In this document: in pieces, positions 52,853 to 63,600 of the stretch
Numbering within the stretch: the first letter of the stretch is position 1
How the letters are laid out: each line of letters opens with the position of its first letter
NCBI GenBank assembly: GCA_902596375.1
Contig: CACJTU010000002.1
Coordinates: 1 to 64,000, forward strand
From: an uncultured Pelagibacteraceae bacterium
Lineage (GTDB): Bacteria > Pseudomonadota > Alphaproteobacteria > Pelagibacterales > Pelagibacteraceae
DNA: 64,000 bases
Reading direction: 5' to 3'
Made by a program: the position numbers and the translations under genes
The notes under the pieces: model-generated
Told to the model about the DNA's origin: nothing
The model's database searches: none
The model's input: the letters and a program-made list of their open reading frames with translations, nothing else

Positions 52853-54271
52853 ATGGAAAATTTAAATTTAGTATTACCTGAAATATTTATTTCACTTTCA
52901 ATAATGTTTTTACTTATTTTAGGCGTTTTTAAAAAAAATAGTTCAAAAATCACTTTCAATTTATCTTTGTTTACAATTTTAATTACAGCAATAATAACAC
53001 TAAACGAAACGTTCTCGGTTAGTAGGGAAACATTGTTTAATGAAAGTGTTGTGATTGACAGTATGTCTTCACTAATGAAAATTATAACTTTAATTGGAGG
53101 TTTTTTAGTTTTAGTCATTTCATCAAGCTATTTAAAAACATTTAAAATATATAATATCGAATACCCAGTTCTTATTTTGAGCTCTATACTTGGTATGATG
53201 GTGATGATTAGTTCAAATGATTTAATTGTTTTTTATATGGGATTAGAATTACAATCATTAGCTCTTTACGTGTTAGCAACATATAATAGAGATCAACTAA
53301 AATCATCCGAAGCTGGTTTGAAATATTTTGTTTTAAGTGCACTATCTTCAGGATTGTTATTATATGGATGTTCTTTAGTTTATGGTTTTTCAGGATCAAC
53401 TAATTTTGATATAATATCAAATCAATTAAATTCTAATGAATATGTTTTAACATTTGGAATTGTATTTATCTTAGTTGGTTTAGCATTTAAAATTTCTGCA
53501 GTTCCATTTCATATGTGGGCACCTGATGTTTACGAGGGGTCACCAACAACTGTAACTTTATTTTTTACAATAGTACCAAAGATCGCTGCTTTAACTGTAT
53601 TTATAAGATTTTTATATGTTCCTTTCCTAAATTTAATTGATCAATGGCAAATGATAATAATTTTCTTATCTATTGCTTCCATGGTTTTTGGAGCTGTTGC
53701 TGCAATAGGGCAAACTAATATTAAAAGACTAATTGCTTATAGCTCTATAGGACATATTGGTTACACATTAGCAGGACTAGCCACAGCTTCGAATGAAGGA
53801 ATTCAAAGTTCAATAATCTATATTTCAATATACGTAGTTATGAATTTAGCTCTTTTCTCATGTCTATTGATGTTAAGAAGAAAGGATCAATATTATGAGA
53901 ATATTGAGGATCTCTCAGGATTATCAAAAAACCATCCACTATTATCCCTATGTTTGCTTGTAATACTCTTTTCTTTAGCTGGTATACCACCTCTAGCTGG
54001 TTTCTTTGCTAAGTTTTATGTTTTTAAAGCAGTATTAGAACAATCAATGTTTTTCTTAGCTATAGTAGGATTGTTATCTACAGTAGTTGCAGCTTTTTAT
54101 TATTTAAGAATTATAAAAATAATTTACTTTGATAAAGAAAAAGACAAATACGATACTGACCATAGCTTATGGTTAAAATTTTCACTTACAGTTTCAACGA
54201 TATTAATTCTTTTATACTTCATATTCCCAAGTCAGTTAATAGAAGTTGTTTCAAGAATTAATATTATTTGA
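52853..54271 (+). CDS. nuoN: NADH-quinone oxidoreductase subunit N
   Basis: Third antiporter-like subunit, 472 residues, about 14 helices. Diagnostic segments are GLELQSLALYVLATYNRD, KISAVPFHMWAPDVYEGSPT and IKRLIAYSSIGHIGYTLAG. It completes the A-N set in canonical order. Its stop TGA overlaps the birA ATG by one base (TGATG), so the downstream genes may be co-transcribed with complex I. Confidence 0.97.
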   Translation: MENLNLVLPEIFISLSIMFLLILGVFKKNSSKITFNLSLFTILITAIITLNETFSVSRETLFNESVVIDSMSSLMKIITLIGGFLVLVISSSYLKTFKIYNIEYPVLILSSILGMMVMISSNDLIVFYMGLELQSLALYVLATYNRDQLKSSEAGLKYFVLSALSSGLLLYGCSLVYGFSGSTNFDIISNQLNSNEYVLTFGIVFILVGLAFKISAVPFHMWAPDVYEGSPTTVTLFFTIVPKIAALTVFIRFLYVPFLNLIDQWQMIIIFLSIASMVFGAVAAIGQTNIKRLIAYSSIGHIGYTLAGLATASNEGIQSSIIYISIYVVMNLALFSCLLMLRRKDQYYENIEDLSGLSKNHPLLSLCLLVILFSLAGIPPLAGFFAKFYVFKAVLEQSMFFLAIVGLLSTVVAAFYYLRIIKIIYFDKEKDKYDTDHSLWLKFSLTVSTILILLYFIFPSQLIEVVSRINII

Positions 54272-54804
54272 TGAAATTAAAAAAATTTAAATTTAAAAAA
54301 GTTAAAAGCACTAATAATACTGCAATTAGAATTATCAAAGAAACTAAATACAACTTAGGTATGGTTATTGCTGAAACACAAGTGAATGGTAGAGGACAGT
54401 ATGGAAGAAAATGGATATCGTTAAAAGGAAATTTGTTTATATCTTTCTTCAATGAACTTAATAAAACAAAACTTTCGATTAACACTATAACAAAAATCAA
54501 TTGTCTTTTAGTAAAAAAATTACTCTCGTTATTTACAAGTAAAAAAATTTTATTTAAAAAACCAAATGACTTATTAATTGATAAAAAAAAGATTAGTGGC
54601 ATTTTACAAGAAGTCATATTTATAAGAGGTAAAAAATTTTTAATTACTGGCATAGGTATAAATATTAAAAAAAATCCAATTATAAGGAATTATCCTGCCA
54701 CAAACTTGCAAGAGGTAACTAAAAAAAGTATTAGTAAATTAATTGTAGAAAACAAATTAAAACAACTTTTTGAAAAAAATTTATCGAAATTGTATAAAAA
54801 TTAA
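54271..54804 (+). CDS. birA: Biotin--[acetyl-CoA-carboxylase] ligase, minimal type
   Basis: A 177-residue biotin-protein ligase. The catalytic loop appears as VNGRGQYGRKW (about 35-45), followed by GNLFISFF and KKISGILQEV with GIGINIK. It attaches biotin to carboxylase carrier domains. It lacks the N-terminal helix-turn-helix repressor domain and appears to lack the C-terminal SH3-like domain of full-length BirA, so it should be a pure enzyme. The ATG overlapping the nuoN stop is preferred to a TTG three bases upstream. Confidence 0.88.
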   Translation: MKLKKFKFKKVKSTNNTAIRIIKETKYNLGMVIAETQVNGRGQYGRKWISLKGNLFISFFNELNKTKLSINTITKINCLLVKKLLSLFTSKKILFKKPNDLLIDKKKISGILQEVIFIRGKKFLITGIGINIKKNPIIRNYPATNLQEVTKKSISKLIVENKLKQLFEKNLSKLYKN

Positions 54805-54807
54805 ATA

Positions 54808-55551
54808 ATGTATATTCTAGGTGATATTGGTAATACAGAAACAAAATTATGTATTGTTTCTAAAAATAATAAAATTTCAAAAAAAATTACTTTTTTATCA
54901 AAATCTATAAGCAACAGACAGCTAGATATTTTATTTAAAAAAAATAAAATTCAATTAAATAAAATTGAAAAAATATTATTTTGTAGTGTCGTTCCAAAAA
55001 CATTTTCTATAATTAATAAATTTTTATCGAAAAAAGTTAAACTAAAATGCTATGAGGTTAAAAAATTAAACTTAAAATCACTTATAAAAATCAAAGTAGA
55101 TTATAAACAGATAGGCTCAGATAGAATTACTAATGCTGTAAGTTTAATGAATAACAAAAATAATTTTATAATTTTAGATTTTGGTACAGCAACAACTTTT
55201 GATGTAATTATTAGAAATACTTATTTTGGAGGAATTATTGCCCCGGGTGTGAGGTTGTCTCTTAATACCTTGTCTGACAAAGCAACTTTGATTCCAAAAA
55301 TAGATTTAAAAAAGATTAATAAAGTTATTGGCAAAAATACAATCTCTGCTGTTAGATCAGGCTTTTTTTGGGGTTATGCGGGTTTAATTGACAATATTAT
55401 TAATTTAATTAAGAAGGAAACTGGAAAATCTTTTAAAGTAATTATTACTGGTGGATTTTCAGATTTATTTAAAAACTCAATAAAAACGAAAGCAAGTCAT
55501 AACCAAGATATTACAATTAAAGGCCTAATAAAGATTTCAAAATTAATTTGA
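54808..55551 (+). CDS. coaX: Type III pantothenate kinase
   Basis: ASKHA-fold kinase of 247 residues for the first step of coenzyme A synthesis. The phosphate-1 motif is GDIGNTETKL near the N-terminus. IGSDRITNAV (about 98-107) and FIILDFGTATTFDVI follow, then FGGIIAPGVRLSLNTL. Type III enzymes are typical for alphaproteobacteria and are not feedback inhibited by CoA. It starts 3 bases after birA. Confidence 0.92.
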   Translation: MYILGDIGNTETKLCIVSKNNKISKKITFLSKSISNRQLDILFKKNKIQLNKIEKILFCSVVPKTFSIINKFLSKKVKLKCYEVKKLNLKSLIKIKVDYKQIGSDRITNAVSLMNNKNNFIILDFGTATTFDVIIRNTYFGGIIAPGVRLSLNTLSDKATLIPKIDLKKINKVIGKNTISAVRSGFFWGYAGLIDNIINLIKKETGKSFKVIITGGFSDLFKNSIKTKASHNQDITIKGLIKISKLI

Positions 55552-55555
55552 TAAC

Positions 55556-57214
55556 ATGAAAGATGAATTATTATTTTGTCCCTTAGGCGGATCAGGTGAA
55601 ATAGGCATGAACATGAATTTGTTCGGCTATGGAAAACCTAGTGATCATAAATGGATTATGGTCGATATAGGGGTAACATTTGCAGATGATACTATTCCAG
55701 GTGTTGATTTAATTTATCCAGATCCTGGGTTTATAGTAGAAAGAAAAAATAATTTATTAGGAATAGTTTTAACACACGCACACGAGGATCATATTGGTGC
55801 AATTGCTCATTTATGGCCAAAATTACAATGTAAAATTTTTGCAACACCTTTTACAGCTGTATTAATTCGAGAAAAATTTAGAGAAAAACAAATCGATATA
55901 ACTAATGATTTACAAATTGTTGAGTTAAATGGAAAGGTTTCTCTGGATCCATTTGAAATTGAATACATTACTTTAACTCATTCTATATTAGAACCAAACG
56001 GACTTAGAATAAAAACTCCTGCAGGAGTTATTTTGCATACTGGAGATTGGAAGGTAGATCCAAATCCTTTGATTGGAGACAATATAAACGAAAAAAGATT
56101 AAAGGAAATTGGTGAAGAAGGTGTACTAGCAATGATTTGCGATTCAACAAATGTTTTTAGCGCTGGTAGATCAGGTTCAGAATTAGATGTAAGAAAAAAT
56201 ATGTTAAAAGTTATGTCTCGATTAAAAAAAAGAATTATCATAACCTCTTTTGCTTCAAACGTAGCTAGAATGGAGACAGCTTTTTATTGTGCAGAACAAA
56301 CAGGAAGACAAATCTCTTTAGTTGGTAGATCAATGCATCGTATTTATAAAGCTGCACGTCAATGTGGATATTTAAAAAATACAATTGAGCCAATTGATCC
56401 AAGAGAAGCTAAAAATTTTTCAAGAGAAAAAATTGTGTATTTATGTACTGGAAGCCAGGGAGAACCAATGGGTGCAATGATGAGAATTTCTAGCTATGTT
56501 CATCCAGATGTTTTTATTGAAAAAGGTGATGCTGTCATTTTTTCTTCAAAAATCATACCTGGTAATGAAAAAAAACTTTATAAACTTCACAACCAACTTG
56601 TTAAGGATGGAATAGAAGTAATATCTGAAGAAACTGAATTTGTTCATGTTTCTGGACATCCAAATAGAGAAGATCTTAAAGAGATGTATCAATGGGTAAA
56701 GCCTAGATGTGTAATACCTGTACACGGTGAACATAGGCACATGATAGAACACATTAATTTTGCAAAAGAAATGCAAGTACCACATCCAGTTCAAGTCGAA
56801 AATGGTGATATTGTTATGCTACACCCAAGTGAAAAACCTGAAGTATATGACAAGGCCCCGAGCGGCAGACTTTATTTAGATGGTAGTGTAAGCGTTGATC
56901 CAGACTCACAATCAATAAAAGATAGAAAAAATTTAAGTGCTAACGGATATCTTGAGGTAACAATAATGATTACACCTAAAGGAAATATACATAATAACCC
57001 TATACTTTCATTTCGTGGTTTACCTGTAAATGATCGAGATGATTTTGTATATGGATTAGAAGAGGAAATAGAGAGAACTTCTAGAACTTTCAAAATAGGA
57101 AGCAAACAACAAGAGCATAATCTTATTGATGCATTAAAAATTGCTTGCAGAAAATTTTCTAAAGAAAAAACCGGAAAAAAACCTTTTACCAATATCAATT
57201 TAGTAAGAATTTAA
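55556..57214 (+). CDS. rnj: Ribonuclease J family metallo-beta-lactamase RNase
   Basis: Endo/5'-exoribonuclease of 552 residues for mRNA decay and rRNA processing. The zinc motif is LTHAHEDHIGAIAHL (about 72-86), the beta-CASP part includes ICDSTNVFSAGRSGSE and VYLCTGSQGEPMGAM, and a final VSGHPNREDLKEMYQWVKPR with VPVHGEHRHM completes the active site. The C-terminal domain follows. The position between coaX and a DUF1467 gene is common in alphaproteobacteria. The stop overlaps the next ATG by one base. Confidence 0.93.
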   Translation: MKDELLFCPLGGSGEIGMNMNLFGYGKPSDHKWIMVDIGVTFADDTIPGVDLIYPDPGFIVERKNNLLGIVLTHAHEDHIGAIAHLWPKLQCKIFATPFTAVLIREKFREKQIDITNDLQIVELNGKVSLDPFEIEYITLTHSILEPNGLRIKTPAGVILHTGDWKVDPNPLIGDNINEKRLKEIGEEGVLAMICDSTNVFSAGRSGSELDVRKNMLKVMSRLKKRIIITSFASNVARMETAFYCAEQTGRQISLVGRSMHRIYKAARQCGYLKNTIEPIDPREAKNFSREKIVYLCTGSQGEPMGAMMRISSYVHPDVFIEKGDAVIFSSKIIPGNEKKLYKLHNQLVKDGIEVISEETEFVHVSGHPNREDLKEMYQWVKPRCVIPVHGEHRHMIEHINFAKEMQVPHPVQVENGDIVMLHPSEKPEVYDKAPSGRLYLDGSVSVDPDSQSIKDRKNLSANGYLEVTIMITPKGNIHNNPILSFRGLPVNDRDDFVYGLEEEIERTSRTFKIGSKQQEHNLIDALKIACRKFSKEKTGKKPFTNINLVRI

Positions 57215-57459
57215 TGAGCGCAACAGGCCTAGCTATTATCTACATAATAATATGGTGGATAGTTTTTTTTGCTATTTTGCCTATTGATGTAAATCGAACA
57301 AAGACAGTAAAAATTGATGGTGAGGATCCTGGATCTCCTGAAAATCCAAAAATGCTGAAAAAATTCCTTTATTGCACCGGAATTACTACTGTTATTTTCA
57401 TTATAATTTACTTATTAATTAAATTTGAATATTTAAATTTAAGAAATATGATTAATTAA
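57214..57459 (+). CDS. DUF1467 family membrane protein
   Basis: An 81-residue protein with two helices (about 4-23 and 55-72) separated by a conserved-looking loop NRTKTVKIDGEDPGSPENP. The N-terminal IIYIIIWWIVFFAILPI segment, ILPID-V pairing and DPGSPE loop are typical of DUF1467, small alphaproteobacterial membrane proteins of unknown function found next to rnj and proS. It starts on the last base of the rnj stop. Confidence 0.88.
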   Translation: MSATGLAIIYIIIWWIVFFAILPIDVNRTKTVKIDGEDPGSPENPKMLKKFLYCTGITTVIFIIIYLLIKFEYLNLRNMIN

Positions 57460-57460
57460 G

Positions 57461-58795
57461 ATGCTTTTATCAAATTCATTTATACCTATATTAAAAAATA
57501 ATCCTTCAGAAGCAAAAATTAAATCTCATCAATTGATGTTGAGAGTAGGCATGATTAAGCAAGCCTCTGCAGGAATTTATTCATGGTTACCTTTAGGTTT
57601 TAAGGTAATGAAAAAAATAGAAGACATTGTCAGACAAGAACAAAACAAAATTGGAGCTCAAGAAATATTAATGCCAACAATTCAATCCAGCGAAATTTGG
57701 AGAGAAAGTGGTCGTTATGACGATTATGGTGAAGAGATGTTAAGAATAACCGACCGTCAAAATAGAGAAATGTTATATGGACCAACCAATGAGGAGCAAG
57801 TTACTGAAATTTTTAGATCTTCAATTAAATCTTATAAATCACTCCCACAACTTATGTATCATATTCAATGGAAGTTCAGAGATGAAATTAGACCTAGATT
57901 TGGAATTATGCGTGGTAGAGAGTTTTATATGAAAGATGCCTATTCATTTGATGTATCAGATGAAGAAGCTTTTTATTCTTATAATAAATTCTTTCTTTCA
58001 TATTTGAGAACTTTTAAAAGATTATCTTTGACAGCAATACCTATGGCTGCTGACACAGGACCTATCGGTGGAAATTTATCTCATGAATTTATTATTCTTG
58101 CAGATACAGGTGAAAGTAAAATTTTCACAGATAAAAGAATATTCGATCTTGATAGTGATGATACTCAACTAGAAAAAGCATCATTGGAAAGTATGAGAAA
58201 AAAATATGAACAGTTTTATGCTGTAACTGATGAAAAATTTAACAAAGAAGAATTTGAAAAAATTGTTTCTAAGGAAAATCAATTGATTACAAAAGGTATC
58301 GAAGTAGGTCATATATTTTATTTCGGTGACAAGTATTCAAAACCAATGGGAGCATCTGTTGATTTACCTGGAGGAAAAAAAGATTTTGTAAAAATGGGTT
58401 CTTATGGAATTGGTGTATCGAGGTTAGTAGGGGCTATAATTGAGGCTAAATATGATGATAAAAATGAAATCATGAAATGGCCATTGTCTGTTGCTCCTTA
58501 TGATATTGCTTTAATACCTATGATAAATAAAAATGACACCTCAGCTTTAGATAAAGCAAATAATATCAATATAGAATTAATCAAAAATAATATTGATGCA
58601 ATCATTGATGATACAGATGAGAATTTCTCATCAAAAATTAAAAAAATGAATTTAATTGGTACCCCATATCAAATTATTATTGGCAAGAAAAGTGAGGGTG
58701 ATTTATTAGAGTTCAAGGAAACTGGTGGTGAAACTCAAAATTTACCATTAAGTAAAATTATAGAAATTATAACTAAACAAAAAAATTCAATTTGA
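57461..58795 (+). CDS. proS: Prolyl-tRNA synthetase (short alphaproteobacterial form)
   Basis: Class II aminoacyl-tRNA synthetase of 444 residues. Motif 1 includes GFKVMKKIEDIVRQEQ, motif 2 is QWKFRDEIRPRFGIMRGREF, and motif 3 is YGIGVSRLVGAI; the C-terminal anticodon-binding domain follows from about residue 345. It lacks the large editing insertion of bacterial-type ProRS, as expected for the roughly 440-residue alphaproteobacterial and mitochondrial-like form. A Cys-Pro editing function would need a separate YbaK-type protein elsewhere. Confidence 0.95.
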   Translation: MLLSNSFIPILKNNPSEAKIKSHQLMLRVGMIKQASAGIYSWLPLGFKVMKKIEDIVRQEQNKIGAQEILMPTIQSSEIWRESGRYDDYGEEMLRITDRQNREMLYGPTNEEQVTEIFRSSIKSYKSLPQLMYHIQWKFRDEIRPRFGIMRGREFYMKDAYSFDVSDEEAFYSYNKFFLSYLRTFKRLSLTAIPMAADTGPIGGNLSHEFIILADTGESKIFTDKRIFDLDSDDTQLEKASLESMRKKYEQFYAVTDEKFNKEEFEKIVSKENQLITKGIEVGHIFYFGDKYSKPMGASVDLPGGKKDFVKMGSYGIGVSRLVGAIIEAKYDDKNEIMKWPLSVAPYDIALIPMINKNDTSALDKANNINIELIKNNIDAIIDDTDENFSSKIKKMNLIGTPYQIIIGKKSEGDLLEFKETGGETQNLPLSKIIEIITKQKNSI

Positions 58796-60024
58796 TTTCT
58801 ACTTTAGAAAAAGAAATTACTTTTAGATTTTTAAAAGCCAGAAAAAAAGATGGCTTTTTGAATGTTATATCTATTTTTTCTTTTATAGGAATAAGTCTTG
58901 GAGTTGCGGTTCTTATTATTGTGATGTCTGTTATGAATGGATTTAGGACTGAGCTGATTAATAAAATAGTCGGCTTTAATTCACACATAACTGTAAAAAC
59001 TTATGGAAGTCCAATTGATGAAAAAAAAATAAATAAAAAAAATTTAAAATTAATTTCAGAAAATATTATTTTAAGCAACTCTGGTGAAGCTATTATACTT
59101 AAAAACGATACATCAAAAGGTATAGTATTACGTGGATATAAAACAAATGACTTTCCAAGCTTAGAAATTGTCAAAAATGAAAATTTTAAAGGTAATAAAA
59201 ATCAATTAAATAGAAACTATATTTCTATAGGCAATGAATTAAGTTTTTCTTTAGATCTAAAAATAGGTGATGAATTAACTTTACTTTCACCATCAGGGGT
59301 AGAAACAATTATTGGTAGTATGCCAAAACAAAAAACCTTTTTGGTAGCATCAATTTACAATAGTGGTTTAGCTGAGTTTGATAATAATATCGCATTTATT
59401 AACTTAAATACTCTTGAGGATTTTTTTGACTATAAGTCAGAGGATAGAAATTTAGAAATTTATTTGAAAAACCCAAATAAAATTAAGCAACAAAAATTTA
59501 TTGTCCAAGAAATTTTTGATGAAGAATTTGTTGTAAGTTGGGCTGATATGAATAGTTCATTATTTTCTGCTTTAAAAGTAGAAAGAAATGTAATGTTTAT
59601 TATCTTATCTTTAATAATTATTGTGGCAGCATTTAATATAATTTCTGGGTTAACAATTTTAGTTAAAAACAAAACAAGAGATATCGCAATTTTAAAGTCA
59701 ATTGGTGTGTTAAATAAATCAATTGTAAAAATATTTTTTTTAGTAGGTGTAATAATAGGAACATCAGCTACTATTTTTGGAATTTTTTTAGGTGTAACGT
59801 TTTCTTTTTATATAGAGAATTTTAGACAATTTCTTAGCTCAACATTTAATATAAGTTTATTTCCAGAAGAAATTTATTTTTTAAGCAAGATGCCTTCAGA
59901 AATAGATCCAACATCAATTTTTTTAATATCAATTTGTTCAATAATTATAACAATAATAGTTTCAATTTTTCCTGCCTTTAAAGCAGCGAAACTGGACCCA
60001 ATTAAATCTTTAAAATATGAATAA
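58792..60024 (+). CDS. lolC: LolC/LolE-type lipoprotein-releasing ABC permease
   Basis: FtsX-fold permease of 410 residues with four helices: one near residue 25 and three after residue 265, around a large periplasmic domain. The N-terminus EKEITFRFLKARKKDGFLNVISIFSFIGI (split) is typical for LolC/E. It extracts mature lipoproteins from the inner membrane for LolA. The TTG start at 58792 overlaps the proS stop TGA; no ATG precedes the conserved N-terminus. Only one permease gene is present next to lolD, so it may act as a homodimer (LolF-like). Confidence 0.9.
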   Translation: MISTLEKEITFRFLKARKKDGFLNVISIFSFIGISLGVAVLIIVMSVMNGFRTELINKIVGFNSHITVKTYGSPIDEKKINKKNLKLISENIILSNSGEAIILKNDTSKGIVLRGYKTNDFPSLEIVKNENFKGNKNQLNRNYISIGNELSFSLDLKIGDELTLLSPSGVETIIGSMPKQKTFLVASIYNSGLAEFDNNIAFINLNTLEDFFDYKSEDRNLEIYLKNPNKIKQQKFIVQEIFDEEFVVSWADMNSSLFSALKVERNVMFIILSLIIIVAAFNIISGLTILVKNKTRDIAILKSIGVLNKSIVKIFFLVGVIIGTSATIFGIFLGVTFSFYIENFRQFLSSTFNISLFPEEIYFLSKMPSEIDPTSIFLISICSIIITIIVSIFPAFKAAKLDPIKSLKYE

Positions 60025-60694
60025 TTTTCTTGAATTAAAAAAAATATTTAAAACTTTTAAAACTGAAAAAACAGTTAAAGTATTAAAAAATCTTTCTCAA
60101 AAATTTGATAAAGGTAAAAGCTATTCTATAATGGGGCCATCTGGGTCAGGTAAATCAACTCTCTTAAATTTAATTTCATTGATCGATAGACCATCATCTG
60201 GGTCAATCCATTTTGATAAAATTCCTGTAAATTTTAATGAATCTGAAAAAAATGATATTTTTAGATCAAAAAAAATAGGTATTGTTTATCAACAAAACAA
60301 TCTTCTCCCAGATTTTACTGCTTTAGAAAATATATATTTGGCCTCACTTGCAATTAATGAAAATAAAGAATTAGCAATATCTAATGCAGAAAAATTACTC
60401 ATAAAAATTGGTCTTTCTAAGAGGGCAAATCACTTTCCGTCTCAATTATCAGGTGGTGAGGCTCAAAGAGTTGCTATAGCAAGAGCTATTGTAAATAATC
60501 CTGAAATTATTTTAGCGGATGAACCAACTGGAAGTTTGGATATGGAAACTGCAAAAGATGTTTTTGAACTTTTATATAACCAAAAAAGGTCGGATAGACT
60601 TATTATATTTGCAACTCATAATAGATTCTTTGCTAACAAGGCAGATTGCCTATTGGAGATGATAGATGGTAGTATAAAATCATATAATGCCTGA
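60017..60694 (+). CDS. lolD: Lipoprotein-releasing ABC transporter ATPase
   Basis: ATPase of 225 residues. Walker A is GPSGSGKST (about 39-47), the Q-loop is VYQQNNLLPDFTALEN, the signature is LSGGEAQRVAIARA, and Walker B is IILADEPTGSLD, followed by the switch histidine in FATHNRFF. It powers the LolC permease encoded just upstream (8-base overlap) and itself overlaps the dnaE start by 8 bases. Confidence 0.94.
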   Translation: MNNFLELKKIFKTFKTEKTVKVLKNLSQKFDKGKSYSIMGPSGSGKSTLLNLISLIDRPSSGSIHFDKIPVNFNESEKNDIFRSKKIGIVYQQNNLLPDFTALENIYLASLAINENKELAISNAEKLLIKIGLSKRANHFPSQLSGGEAQRVAIARAIVNNPEIILADEPTGSLDMETAKDVFELLYNQKRSDRLIIFATHNRFFANKADCLLEMIDGSIKSYNA

Positions 60695-63600
60695 GTCTCA
60701 TTCTCAAAATTTCAATCATCTTAAAATTCATACTCAATATTCTATTTGTGAAGGAGCAGCTAGAATTGATGATTTACAAGAATACTCTAAGAAAAATAAA
60801 ATAAAATCACTTGGTTTGTGTGACACTTTAAATTTATGTGGAGCGCTTGAGTTTGCTGAAAAAATCTCAAAGTGTGGAACTCAACCAATAATCGGAACTC
60901 AAATTAATTTTAAAATCGAAGAAACAATAGGTTTACTCCCTTTGTTTGCTCTTAATGAAGTTGGATATAAAAACATAATAGAACTCTCATCTTTATCGTA
61001 TTTAAAAAACGATGAATTGTCGGATCCACATTTAGATTTTGAATTATTATTAAATAACTCTGATGGTGTAGCTGTATTTTCAGGAACTGTTTTTGGTTTG
61101 TTTGGTAAATTATTTGATAAAGGAAAGCTTACTGAAATTGATGAAGCTTATAGTAAAATTAAAAAAACCTTTGATGATAGATTTTATATAGAGATTCAAA
61201 GACATAATGATCAAAATGAAATTGGATTTGAAAAATTTAATTTAAAAAAATCATTAGATCTAGAAATTCCTATTATTGCAACTAATGAAGTTTTTTATTT
61301 AGATAAAGAAATGCATGAAGCACACGATGCTTTAATTTGTATAGGAAACAAGACATATGTAAATGAAAAAAATAGGTTAAGATTAACAGATCAGCATTAT
61401 CTAAAAACTAATTCAGAGATGTCAGAATTATTTGCTGACTTACCTGAAGCTTTAGAAAATAATTATAATTTTCCATTAAGATGTAGCTATAGACCATTAT
61501 TTTCTAACCCAATATTGCCTAATATTAGTAGTGAGAAAGATGGTAATGCAGATGAAATTTTAAAAAAAGATTCAATAGAAGGCTTAAAAGTCAAATTCAA
61601 TAAGATTTTTAATTTAAGTGATAAAGATTTAGAAAATAATAATTCTTATAGAAAATATAAGGAAAGGCTAAATCACGAACTTTCTATTATTATTGAAATG
61701 AAATATTCGAGTTATTTTCTCATAGTTGCTGACTACATAAAGTGGGCAAAAAACAATGATATTCCCGTAGGTCCTGGAAGAGGTTCAGGAGCTGGTTCGT
61801 TAGTAGCCTGGTGTTTATCAATTACCGATGTAGATCCAATAAAATTTAACCTCATTTTTGAAAGATTTTTAAATCCCGATAGAATTTCAATGCCAGATTT
61901 TGATATAGATTTTTGCGAGGATAAAAGAGATCAAGTTTTTGAGTATCTAACAACAAAATACAAAGACAGTGTAGCTCACATTATAACATTTGGTAAATTA
62001 AAAGCACGAATGGTAATCAGAGACGTTGGACGAGTTTTGGGATTATCATATGGATTTGTTGACAGCATATCTAAGATGATACCTTTCGATCCATCTAGAC
62101 CACAAAATCTAACTCAGTGCATTGCAGGAGAGCCACGATTACAAAAACTTATAAATGACGATCCAAGAGTAAAAAAACTTACCGATCTCTCTTTAAAATT
62201 AGAGGGTCTTAATAGGAATGTTGCCACTCATGCTGCTGGAGTAGTAATAGCAGATAAAAAACTCACTGAAGTTGTTCCATTGTATAAAGATGTTTCTGCA
62301 GATTTGCTTTTGCCATCCACGCAATTTGATATGTATTCAGCAGAAAATGCTGGTTTAGTAAAATTTGATTTTTTAGGTTTAAAAACGCTAACTGTTATTA
62401 ACAATACACAAAAACTTGTAAGAAAAAAAACTAAAGATTTTGATATAGAAAAAATAAGTTACGAAGATCAAAAAGTTTTTGATCTAATGTCTACAGGTAA
62501 AACAGTTGGCTTATTCCAAATTGAAAGTGCTGGTATGAGAGAAGCCTTAATTCAAATGAAACCAAATCATATTGAAGATATTATTGCCTTAGTTGCTCTA
62601 TACAGACCGGGACCAATGAGCAATATTCCAATATATAATGACTGTAAACATGGAAAACAAAAACCAGATTATTTACACCCACTTCTAGAAGATATTTTAA
62701 AACCAACTTATGGTGTAATTATTTATCAAGAACAGGTAATGCAGATTGCACAAAAATTATCAGGATTTACAGCAGGACAAGCTGATCTTTTAAGAAGAGC
62801 AATGGGTAAAAAGAAAAGAGCAGAACTTGAAAAACAAAAACAGGGGTTTATTGCTGGAGCTGTTAAAAATGGAATAGCAAAAGATGTTGCTGCTGGAATT
62901 TTTTTAAAAATTGAACCATTTGCAGAATATGGCTTTAATAAAAGTCACGCTGCAGCATATGCAATTATTTCTTACCAAACTGCATTTTTAAAAACATATT
63001 ATCCACATGAGTTTATTGCAGCATCAATGACTATGGATATATCAAATCAAAATAAATTAAGTGAGTTTTATGAGGAATTAAAAAGATTAAAAGTTGAAGT
63101 TGTTCGTCCAGATATAAATGAATGTTTTGCAGATTTTAGAACAATTGATAATAAATTTTATTATGCTTTGGGAGGAATTAAAGCTGTAGGTTATGAGGCA
63201 ATATCAAATATAGTTAAGGAAAGAATTTTAAATGGAAAATTTAAATCAGTTCATGATTTTATAAATAGAGTAAATCCAAAAGATATAAATAAACTTCAAT
63301 TAGAAGGTTTGGTTAAAGCTGGTGTATTTGATAATTTAAACTCAAATAGACAGACTTTGCATGATTCAATTCCCGGTATGATAGCTAAAAGCAAAAGTAT
63401 ATTTGATAATAAATCCGCTAATCAGATTGATTTATTCTCAGAAGATGAAAGTACGAAGGATGATTTTTTAATAAAAACTGAAGATTGGAAATTTGAAGAA
63501 AGATTATCAAAAGAATTTGAATCAGTTGGTTTCTTTATTTCAGACCATCCGTTAAATCAATTTACAGAGATTTTTAATGATTATAAAATAACAGATTATT

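Noticed and set aside
60687-60760. Degenerate PHP zinc motif in DnaE as a novelty
   Set aside because: Loss of PHP metal ligands is common in proteobacterial DnaE, where proofreading is by DnaQ.
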